DNA of 64,000 bases from the NCBI RefSeq assembly GCF_013778305.1, contig NZ_JACEIC010000001.1, forward strand, positions 124,001 through 188,000. The letters are read 5' to 3'. The translations under genes and the position numbers were made by a program. Positions 57,981 to 64,000 of the stretch are shown one piece after another (within the stretch, counting starts at the first letter, position 1; each line of letters starts with the position of its first letter). The notes beneath the pieces were generated by a model, which had not been told where the DNA came from, searched no databases, and worked only from the letters and a program-made list of their open reading frames with translations. This DNA is from Nocardioides agri (GTDB lineage: Bacteria > Actinomycetota > Actinomycetes > Propionibacteriales > Nocardioidaceae).

Positions 57981-59435
57981 ATGACCACTCAGAGCTCCGA
58001 CGACGTGGACGTCAACGGACCGACGCCTGACCTCAAGCGCGTCCTCGGTCCCCGGCTGCTGCTGCTGTTCATCGTCGGCGACATCCTCGGCGCCGGCATC
58101 TACGCCGTCACCGGCGAGATGGCCCTGGAGGTCGGGGGGCTGGTGTGGCTCCCGTTCATCGTGGCGTTCGTGGTCGCCACGCTCACGGCGTTCTCCTACC
58201 TCGAGCTCGTCACGAAGTACCCGCAGGCCGCCGGCGCCGCGCTCTACACGCACAAGGCGTTCGGGATCCACTTCGTCACGTTCCTCGTCGCCTTCGCGGT
58301 GATCTGCTCGGGCATCACCAGCGCGTCGACGTCGTCGAACCTGCTCGCCACCAACCTGCTCGCCGGGTTCGACGGGCTGGGCTGGGACGTGCCCCAGGGT
58401 GACACCGCGATCACCGTGGTGGCGATGCTCTTCATGGTGTTTCTCGCCGGGGTCAACCTGCGCGGCGTCGGGGAGAGCGTGAAGTTCAACGTCGTGCTGA
58501 CGCTGATCGAGATGACCGCGCTGGTCATCGTGATCGCGATCGGCTTCTGGGTCATGGTCAAGGGCGACGCCGACATGGGCCGGATCGTGGTCTTCCACAC
58601 CGAGTCCGACCGCGGGCTCTTCCTCGCGGTCACCGTCGCGACCGCGATCGCGTTCTTCGCGATGGTCGGCTTCGAGGACTCCGTCAACATGGTCGAGGAG
58701 ACCCACGAGCCCGAGCGGATCTTCCCGCGGGTCATGCTCACCGGGCTCGGCATCGCGGTCATCTTCTACGTGCTGGTCGCGATCTCGGTGATCGCGGTCA
58801 TCCCCGAGGGCCAGATCGAGGCGGTGGTCTCCGACGAGGGCAAGGTCCTGCTCGCGGTGGTCGAGAAGGGCGCCCCGGGCCTGCCGATCGACAAGATCTT
58901 CCCGTTCCTGACGGTCGTCGCGGTCGCCAACACCGCGTTGCTCAACATGCTGATGGCCAGCCGGCTGCTCTACGGCCTCGCCCACCAGGACGTGCTGCCG
59001 CGCACGCTTGGCAAGGTGCTGCCCGGCCGGCGCACGCCGTACGCCGGGATCGCGTTCTCGACGGTGCTCGCGCTGGGCCTGATCGTCGTGGTGACGTTCC
59101 TCGCGGACACCTCGGTCATCTCGGCGCTGTCCGGCACCACCGCGCTGCTGCTGCTCTGCGTCTTCACGGTCGTCAACATCGCCTGCATCGTGCTGCGCCG
59201 CGATCCCGTCGAAGGTCGGTTCCGGGCGCCCGGGTGGGTGCCCTTCGCCGGCGCCGCGGCCTGCGCCTACCTGGCCGGTCCGTGGGCCCGCGACCGGGAG
59301 GACTGGGTGCAGTACGAGGTCGCCGGCGGCCTGCTGCTGCTCGGCATCGTGCTCTGGGCGTGCACCTGGTTCACCAACCGGGCGGTGCGCGCGCAGAAGA
59401 CCGGCTTCCGCGACATCGAGCACCTGGAGGAGTAG
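57981..59435 (+). CDS. APC-family amino-acid permease
   Basis: 484 residues, 12 predicted helices. The N-terminal helix GPRLLLLFIVGDILGAGIYAVTGEMA holds the G-x-G substrate-binding break typical of the APC fold; helices 3, 6 and 8 follow the pattern (FFAMVGFEDSVNMVEETHEPERIFPR). ATG at 57981 is preceded by GGGGGGAG at 10 bases; a GTG at 57972 is too close to it. Imports or exchanges an amino acid or amine. Alone in its transcription unit. Confidence 0.9.
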   Translation: MTTQSSDDVDVNGPTPDLKRVLGPRLLLLFIVGDILGAGIYAVTGEMALEVGGLVWLPFIVAFVVATLTAFSYLELVTKYPQAAGAALYTHKAFGIHFVTFLVAFAVICSGITSASTSSNLLATNLLAGFDGLGWDVPQGDTAITVVAMLFMVFLAGVNLRGVGESVKFNVVLTLIEMTALVIVIAIGFWVMVKGDADMGRIVVFHTESDRGLFLAVTVATAIAFFAMVGFEDSVNMVEETHEPERIFPRVMLTGLGIAVIFYVLVAISVIAVIPEGQIEAVVSDEGKVLLAVVEKGAPGLPIDKIFPFLTVVAVANTALLNMLMASRLLYGLAHQDVLPRTLGKVLPGRRTPYAGIAFSTVLALGLIVVVTFLADTSVISALSGTTALLLLCVFTVVNIACIVLRRDPVEGRFRAPGWVPFAGAAACAYLAGPWARDREDWVQYEVAGGLLLLGIVLWACTWFTNRAVRAQKTGFRDIEHLEE

Positions 59436-59485
59436 GCGACGTCTCGCCGTCGGCCGCCGAATCCGGCGCCCGGCGTCGACCGCCG

Positions 59486-59491
59486 TACGCT
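59486..59491 (+). promoter_or_regulatory. -10 element of aroG (leaderless)
   Basis: TACGCT, exactly 6 bases before the GTG at 59498, with no ribosome binding site. Confidence 0.5.
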
Positions 59492-59497
59492 TGACGG

Positions 59498-60838
59498 GTG
59501 AGCAGCACCGTTCCGGACCTCGCGACCCTGCACGCCCTGGGGGCCGCCCAGCAGCCGACCTACCCCGACCAGGCCGCCGTCGACGCCAACGTCGCGCGGC
59601 TGCGCACCATGCCGCCGCTGGTCTTCGCGGGTGAGTGCGACGACCTCAAGGCCAAGATGGCCGCGGTCGCGCGGGGCGAGGCGTTCCTGCTGCAAGGTGG
59701 GGACTGCGCCGAGACCTTCGCCGAGGTCACGGCCGACAACGTCCGCAACAAGCTGCGGGTGCTGCTCCAGATGGCGGTGATCCTCACGTACGCCGGCTCC
59801 GTGCCGGTCGTGAAGCTAGGGCGGCTGGCCGGCCAGTACGCGAAGCCCCGCTCCTCGGACATGGAGACGCGCGGCGGCGTCACGCTCCCGGCCTACCGCG
59901 GCGACGCCGTCAACGGCTTCGACTTCACCCCGGAGTCGCGCATCCCCAACCCGACGCGGCTGCTCGACGTCTACAACGCGTCGGCGGCGACGCTCAACCT
60001 GGTGCGCGCCTTCGTCACCGGTGGCTACGCCGACCTCCGGCAGGTGCACACCTGGAACACCGACTTCGTGCGCACCTCGGCCGCCGGCCAGCGCTACGAG
60101 ACGCTCGCGGGCGAGATCGACAAGGCCCTCTCCTTCATGAAGGCGATCGGCGCCGACCCCGAGGAGCTCAAGCGGGTCGACTTCCACTCCAGCCACGAGG
60201 CGCTGCTGCTCGAGTACGAGCACGCGATGACCCGCATCGACTCGCGCACCGAGCTGCCCTACAACGTCTCCGGCCACTTCGTCTGGATCGGTGAGCGGAC
60301 CCGGCAGCTCGACGGCGCGCACGTCGAGTACTTCCGCCACATCCAGAACCCGATCGGCTGCAAGCTCGGCCCCTCCGCGACCGCCGACGACGCGCTCGCG
60401 CTCGCCGAGCGGCTCAACCCCGACAACGAGCCGGGCCGGCTGACCTTCATCACCCGCTTCGGCGCCGGCAAGATCCGCGACGGGCTGCCGAACCTGGTCG
60501 AGAAGGTCACCGCCGCCGGCGTGCAGGTCGCCTGGGTCTGCGACCCGATGCACGGCAACACCTTCGAGTCGAGCACCGGCTACAAGACCCGCCGCTTCGA
60601 CGACGTCATCGACGAGGTGCAGGGCTTCTTCGACGTGCACCGCGCGCTGGGCACCTGGCCCGGCGGCGTGCTGGTCGAGATGACCGGCGACGACGTCACC
60701 GAGTGCATCGGCGGCGGCGAGGAGATCGACGAGGCCGGGCTCGCGCACCGCTACGAGTCCGTCGTCGACCCGCGCCTCAACCGCGTGCAGTCGCTCGAGC
60801 TGGCGTTCCTCGTCGCGGAGATGTTGCGCAACGCGTGA
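59498..60838 (+). CDS. aroG: Class II DAHP synthase
   Basis: 446 residues. Condenses phosphoenolpyruvate and erythrose 4-phosphate, the entry to the shikimate pathway. It is full length and collinear with Mtb AroG: metal ligands Cys (LLQGGDCAETF), His (CDPMHGNTF), Glu (VEMTGDDVTEC) and Asp (YESVVDPRLN), plus KPRSSDMETRGGVTLPAYRGDAVNGFDF and GERTRQLDGAHVEYFRHIQNPIGCK. In Mtb it is inhibited by aromatic amino acids and activates chorismate mutase. A long inverted repeat follows the gene. Confidence 0.97.
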   Translation: MSSTVPDLATLHALGAAQQPTYPDQAAVDANVARLRTMPPLVFAGECDDLKAKMAAVARGEAFLLQGGDCAETFAEVTADNVRNKLRVLLQMAVILTYAGSVPVVKLGRLAGQYAKPRSSDMETRGGVTLPAYRGDAVNGFDFTPESRIPNPTRLLDVYNASAATLNLVRAFVTGGYADLRQVHTWNTDFVRTSAAGQRYETLAGEIDKALSFMKAIGADPEELKRVDFHSSHEALLLEYEHAMTRIDSRTELPYNVSGHFVWIGERTRQLDGAHVEYFRHIQNPIGCKLGPSATADDALALAERLNPDNEPGRLTFITRFGAGKIRDGLPNLVEKVTAAGVQVAWVCDPMHGNTFESSTGYKTRRFDDVIDEVQGFFDVHRALGTWPGGVLVEMTGDDVTECIGGGEEIDEAGLAHRYESVVDPRLNRVQSLELAFLVAEMLRNA

Positions 60839-60854
60839 GCTGCGGCCGGTCGCT

Positions 60855-60942
60855 GTTTCATCAAGGGATGAGGTCGAAGCTGCGCCTCCGTGGGCGAACT
60901 CGCCCGGGGAAGCGCCGCTCCGCCTGCATCCCTTGATGAAAC
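60855..60942. repeat. Inverted-repeat element downstream of aroG
   Basis: An 88-base element with perfect 16-base terminal arms (60855-60870 and 60927-60942; GTTTCATCAAGGGATG). A GC-rich interior of about 56 bases can fold. Either a long terminator or a MITE/REP-like element; no target-site duplication is obvious. Confidence 0.65.
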
Positions 60943-60973
60943 GCCGACGCCGCCACCCTGACAGGATGACGCC

Positions 60974-61972
60974 GTGATCGACCTGCGCTCCGACACCCTC
61001 ACCACGCCGACCGACAAGATGCGGGCCGCGATGGCGCGGGCCGAGGTCGGGGACGACGTGTACGGCGAGGACCCGACCGTCGCCCGGCTCGAGGAGCGGG
61101 TGGCTGGGCTGTTCGGGCACGAGGCTGCCCTGTTCACCCCGACCGGGTCGATGGCCAACGTGCTGGCGGTGCGCAGCCTGGTGCAGGCCGGCCAGGAGGT
61201 GCTCTGCGAGGCCAGCGCGCACATCGCCCGCGCCGAGCTCGGCGCGCACGGCGCCTACACCGGCCTCACCATGCGCACCTGGATCCACCGGCGCGGGCAG
61301 GTGGACCTGCCGACGATCCAGACGCTGTTCGCGCCCGACATGGGCCCCTTCTTCGTGCCGACCGCGGCGATCTCGGTCGAGAACACCCACAACTTCGCCG
61401 GGGGAGCGGTGCTCCCGCTCCAGGACCTGCGCGACCTGCGCGAGTTCGCCACCGGCGCCGGCGCGCGCGTGCACATGGACGGCGCACGGATCTGGAACGC
61501 GCACGTCGCCACGGGCACGCCGCTCGCGGAGTACGGCGCGGTCGCGGACGTCTTGGCGGTCTGCCTGTCCAAGGGCCTGGGTGCCCCCGTCGGTTCGCTG
61601 ATGGTCGGCAGCCGGGACGCGATCGCCGAGGCCCGCATCTGGCGCAAGCGGATGGGCGGCGGGATGCGGCAGGTCGGCATCCTCGCCGCAGCCGGGCTGC
61701 ACGCGCTGGACCACCACGTCGAGCGGCTGGCCGACGACCACGCGCACGCCCGGCTGCTGGCCGAGGCGTGCGGCGTCGACCCGGCGACCGTCGACACCAA
61801 CATCGTGGTCGTGCAGCGCTCCGACGCCGCCGACTTCGTCGCGGCCGCCCGCGCGGAGGGTGTGCTGGTCGCCACCGTCGGCCCGACCGCCGTGCGCCTG
61901 GTGACCCATCTCGACGTCAGCGACGCCGACGCCGAGCGGGCGGCGGCGGTGCTAGCCCGCGTCGCAGGCTGA
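60974..61972 (+). CDS. Low-specificity threonine aldolase
   Basis: 332 residues, fold-type I PLP enzyme splitting threonine to glycine and acetaldehyde. It has the N-terminal IDLRSDTLTTPTDKMRAAMARAEVGDDVYGEDPT, FTPTGSMANVLAV, HMDGARIWNA and the PLP-lysine CLSKGLGAPVGSLMVGS. Start GTG with CAGGAT 6 bases upstream. The end overlaps the convergent lipase gene by 21 bases. Confidence 0.93.
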   Translation: MIDLRSDTLTTPTDKMRAAMARAEVGDDVYGEDPTVARLEERVAGLFGHEAALFTPTGSMANVLAVRSLVQAGQEVLCEASAHIARAELGAHGAYTGLTMRTWIHRRGQVDLPTIQTLFAPDMGPFFVPTAAISVENTHNFAGGAVLPLQDLRDLREFATGAGARVHMDGARIWNAHVATGTPLAEYGAVADVLAVCLSKGLGAPVGSLMVGSRDAIAEARIWRKRMGGGMRQVGILAAAGLHALDHHVERLADDHAHARLLAEACGVDPATVDTNIVVVQRSDAADFVAAARAEGVLVATVGPTAVRLVTHLDVSDADAERAAAVLARVAG

Positions 61973-62698
61973 CGCGTCCGGCACGACGGCCTCCTCGCCG
62001 TCGAGCACGGCGGCGACCAGGTCCGGCACCGGGTGACCGAGCAGGTCGAGGTGCCGCAGCTCCAGGTCGCCGCAGACGGCCTGCACGTTCACGTCGAGCG
62101 CGCCGTCGAGCCGTGCCGACTCGGCCGGGTCGACCACCCCGTCCGAGTCGCTCCAGATGCTGACCCAGTCCGCGTCCGCCGGGACGCCCGTGGCGTCGAG
62201 CTCCTCCAGCAGGTCGCTGCCCGCGAGCAGTTGGGCGCACGCGTCCGTGCAGTCGGCCGGGTCGCTCACCTCGAGGGCCTCCAGCGTGGTGCCGTGGTGG
62301 GGCGCGCCGATCGTCACGAGACGGCGTACGGCGTCGGCGCCGTCGCCCGTCGCCCACAGCCGGGCGACGATGCCGCCGGCGGAGAACCCCACGACGTCGA
62401 CCTCCTCGGCACCGGTGCCCCGGACGGCCTCGTCGACGAGCGCTGCCTGCTCGCGGAGGTCGGCGGTGCCGCCCTGGTTGTCCACGGTCACGGTCGTCCG
62501 GCCGTCGTCCTCCAGGGCGTTGGCGATCAGCGCCATGTCGGTCGGTGAGCCGCCGAGGCCCGGCACGAGCACCACCGGCGGCTGCGCCGCGGAGGTGTCC
62601 TGCTCGGTGGGCGTGGGTTCGGTGGGTGCCGGGTCGTCGTCGCCGCACGCGGCGAGCACCCCGAGCAGGGTCACGACGACGAGGAGGCGCAGCGGCAT
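61952..62698 (-). CDS. Lipase-like alpha/beta-hydrolase lipoprotein
   Basis: 248 residues. Signal peptide with lipobox LAAC (Cys18), then an Asp/Thr/Pro linker and an alpha/beta-hydrolase core: LVPGLGGSPTDM (oxyanion hole), the nucleophile elbow GFSAGG and a His near the end (LRHLDLLGHPVPDLV). It resembles secreted triacylglycerol lipases (Lipase class 2-like). Two Cys pairs could be disulfides. ATG 62698 has GGGAG 10 bases upstream; GTG at 62707 overlapping the preceding stop is the alternative. Confidence 0.85.
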   Translation of the reverse strand: MPLRLLVVVTLLGVLAACGDDDPAPTEPTPTEQDTSAAQPPVVLVPGLGGSPTDMALIANALEDDGRTTVTVDNQGGTADLREQAALVDEAVRGTGAEEVDVVGFSAGGIVARLWATGDGADAVRRLVTIGAPHHGTTLEALEVSDPADCTDACAQLLAGSDLLEELDATGVPADADWVSIWSDSDGVVDPAESARLDGALDVNVQAVCGDLELRHLDLLGHPVPDLVAAVLDGEEAVVPDASACDAG

Positions 62699-62703
62699 GG
62701 CGG

Positions 62704-63633
62704 TCACGCTCCCGCGACGAGCAGCAGGTCGCTGATCGCCGTGAAGTCCCGCGAGTCGGGGCCGGTGCCCGGCGCCGAGACGGTCACCAGGCGGAGCGTG
62801 ATGGTGGTGGTCGTGGCGTCCACGTCGATCGACTGGACGCCGGTCGTGTCGCCCAGCGCCTGAGGCACGGTCGTGCCGTCGTCGAAGACCCACTCGACCT
62901 GCTCGACGCGCCGGTTGCCGTGGTACCAGTCGCGCCCGGCCTCCTGCTTGGCATAACCGTTGATCAGGCCGACCGAGCGCAGCCGGGTCTCCTCGGCGAG
63001 CGTGATGGCGATCTCCGACCCGCTGCCGTCCCCGGCCATCCGCCAGGCCGTCTCCGGCACGCCGTCGAGCATGTTCTGGGCCTCGTAGTCGACCGGCGCA
63101 CCGGTCACGGTGCGGCCGGGCGCGGCGGTCGCCGGCACCGTCACGGCGGCGTCGGCCGTCACGCTGCCCTTCGGGATGTCGGGCGCCTGCGACGAGGACC
63201 CTGGGCTGCCCGGGCCGCTCGGCTCGCTGGTCGACTCGGCGTCGGGCCCCTCCGAAGGCCCCGGGTCGTCGCCGCTGGTCAGCAGCGCGATCCCGAGGAT
63301 CACCACCAGGGCCAGTGCGACGCCGATCGCGGCCCACATCCCCCAGGGCCGCGGCCGGCGGTGGCGGTTGGGCACGACGTTCTCATCGGCTGCCGGCGTG
63401 GGGTCCTCGTCCGCGAAGAGCGGGTAGCGGGCCGGCGGGGCGGGCGTCCAGGTCGGCGGCGGCGGGATGTCTGCGGGCGGTGCCACTCGCGGACGCTCCG
63501 CGGTGTCGCCGGGCCCGAGGTCGCCGAGGTCACCGAGGTCGCCGAGGTCGGTGGGGGAGCCGACCGCGTGGCCGCAGTTGGTGCAGTAGCGGCCGACGCC
63601 GAGCTCGTGGCCGCAGTTGACGCAATAGTTCAT
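62704..63633 (-). CDS. Zinc-ribbon membrane protein with discoidin-like C-terminal domain
   Basis: 309 residues. N-terminal zinc ribbon (MNYCVNCGHELGVGRYCTNCGHA), a repeated DLG unit (four copies, about 32-42), a Pro-rich segment, one membrane helix (MWAAIGVALALVVILGIALL, about 98) and an extracytoplasmic discoidin-like domain (about 165-305; LDGVPETAWRMAGDGSGSEI, GYAKQEAGRDWYHGNRRVEQVEWVF) like the NADase-type glycan-binding domain. The cytosolic ribbon and external glycan binder suggest a transmembrane sensor. ATG with TAACCT 8 bases upstream. Confidence 0.82.
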   Translation of the reverse strand: MNYCVNCGHELGVGRYCTNCGHAVGSPTDLGDLGDLGDLGPGDTAERPRVAPPADIPPPPTWTPAPPARYPLFADEDPTPAADENVVPNRHRRPRPWGMWAAIGVALALVVILGIALLTSGDDPGPSEGPDAESTSEPSGPGSPGSSSQAPDIPKGSVTADAAVTVPATAAPGRTVTGAPVDYEAQNMLDGVPETAWRMAGDGSGSEIAITLAEETRLRSVGLINGYAKQEAGRDWYHGNRRVEQVEWVFDDGTTVPQALGDTTGVQSIDVDATTTTITLRLVTVSAPGTGPDSRDFTAISDLLLVAGA

Positions 63634-63641
63634 CGGGCGTC

Positions 63642-63647
63642 AGGTTA
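63642..63647 (-). promoter_or_regulatory. -10 element sharing the stop codon of the DAHP synthase gene
   Basis: TAACCT on the minus strand, starting with the TAA stop of the gene upstream and 8 bases before the ATG at 63633. Confidence 0.4.
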
Positions 63648-64000
63648 GACGACCGGCGCGAGGGCCGGCTCCTTGCCGACGAGCGCCGGGAGCCGGCGCA
63701 CGGCCTGGGCGAGCTCGCGCAGGTCGGCCCCCTCCAGCGCCTGCGGTCCGTCGCAGAGCGCCACCTCGGGCTGCGGGTGCACGTCGACGATGACGCCGTC
63801 GGCCCCCACCGCGATCGCGGCCCGGGACAGCGGCAGCACCAGGTCGCGACGGCCCGCCGCGTGCGAGGGGTCGACGATCACCGGCAGGTGGCTGGCGGCC
63901 TGCACGACCGGCACTGCCGAGATGTCGAGGGTGTTGCGGGTCGCCGGCTCGAAGGTCCGGATGCCGCGCTCGCAGAGCACGACGTCGAGGTTGCCGCGCT
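63645..64000 (-). CDS. Class I (type I-beta) DAHP synthase, C-terminal part (5' end outside window)
   Basis: The last 118 residues of a TIM-barrel DAHP synthase: [78 protein letters not shown]. The His of DPSH and the Glu of VHPQPE fit the metal site, and CDG replaces the usual SDG. It is the AroA/KDO8P-like fold, unrelated in sequence to the class II enzyme 3 kb away. The stop TAA lies in the next gene's -10. The reading frame is open to the window edge. Confidence 0.93.
   Translation of the reverse strand, partial: RGNLDVVLCERGIRTFEPATRNTLDISAVPVVQAASHLPVIVDPSHAAGRRDLVLPLSRAAIAVGADGVIVDVHPQPEVALCDGPQALEGADLRELAQAVRRLPALVGKEPALAPVV

Noticed and set aside
63500..63560. 9-base tandem repeat as a non-coding element
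   Set aside because: It encodes DLG repeats inside the zinc-ribbon protein, so it is coding; variation in copy number remains possible.
1..64000. Prophage, integrative element or genomic island
   Set aside because: No integrase, transposase, phage gene or tRNA-end repeat. Base composition and codon use appear even by eye and synteny is ancestral.

Overview
The window is about 64 kb of very GC-rich, densely packed chromosome. It has GTG-rich starts, many 1-4 base gene overlaps and long antisense open frames. Gene content and protein similarity point to an actinobacterium, most likely Nocardioidaceae (Nocardioides-like): aa3/bcc supercomplex genes, a PspAB-type protein, AdoK, a class II DAHP synthase and a c-di-AMP riboswitch ahead of an NlpC/P60 gene. 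I see no prophage, insertion sequence, CRISPR array, tRNA or rRNA. It reads as core chromosome. From memory, the order of many genes matches the M. tuberculosis Rv2178c-Rv2205c segment (aroG ... acyltransferase, ArsA ATPase, SRPBCC, fadD15 ... NlpC/P60, exonuclease-UvrC fusion, trpD, ctaE-qcrCAB ... ctaF, ctaC, adoK, IscA-like protein, glycerate kinase), with lineage-specific insertions.

Layout. 0-1 kb: end of htpX and a PspAB-like gene. 1.1-6.6 kb: an efflux-type cassette of HlyD adaptor, MacB-like ATPase, MacB-like permease, DUF5666-like lipoprotein and a second HlyD adaptor. 6.6-11.5 kb: soluble GAF histidine kinase, nadA, GNAT, glycerate kinase and an IscA/ErpA-type Fe-S carrier. 11.5-16.6 kb: adoK, then a possible iron-sulfur/sulfur-transfer group: a Cys-rich HTH regulator divergent from folE plus an FAD reductase, facing cysteine desulfurase-tusA. 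16.6-27.3 kb: respiratory block, ctaC-ctaD-ctaF on the plus strand, an L,D-transpeptidase and a GAP-family membrane protein, then ctaE-qcrC-qcrA-qcrB on the minus strand and the assembly gene ctaG. 27.3-33.3 kb: degenerate receiver protein, trpD, membrane protein, stand-alone Lrp ligand domain, DEDDh-UvrC fusion, zinc-ribbon protein, NYN protein and a small Cys protein. 33.3-38.2 kb: c-di-AMP riboswitch with NlpC/P60 hydrolase, two membrane-linked metallopeptidases, a LOG-family enzyme and TspO. 38.2-47.5 kb: FadD15-like acyl-CoA synthetase, SRPBCC protein, ArsA ATPase, two ROK kinases, a LOR/SDH-type ornithine cyclodeaminase, an esterase and a PlsC acyltransferase. 47.5-57.4 kb: flavin-reductase-like protein, coiled-coil protein, DUF1028-glpK operon, MFS transporter, two phosphofructokinases with PPi-type active-site residues, SigE-family sigma factor with a membrane partner, and an endo/exonuclease-phosphatase. 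57.4-64 kb: nucleotidyltransferase-like protein, APC permease, class II DAHP synthase, threonine aldolase, lipase-like lipoprotein, zinc-ribbon/discoidin-like protein and the 3' end of an unrelated class I DAHP synthase.

Regulation that can be read directly: many genes have a TANNNT hexamer 6-8 bases before the start codon and no ribosome binding site, the actinobacterial leaderless arrangement. In three cases the -10 hexamer contains the stop codon of the gene before it. A palindrome covers the folE start, a palindrome/direct repeat precedes adoK, and a GGAAC-N17-CGTA pair precedes the SigE-family gene. Three sites hold long inverted repeats: the erpA end, the coiled-coil/glpK junction, and downstream of aroG.
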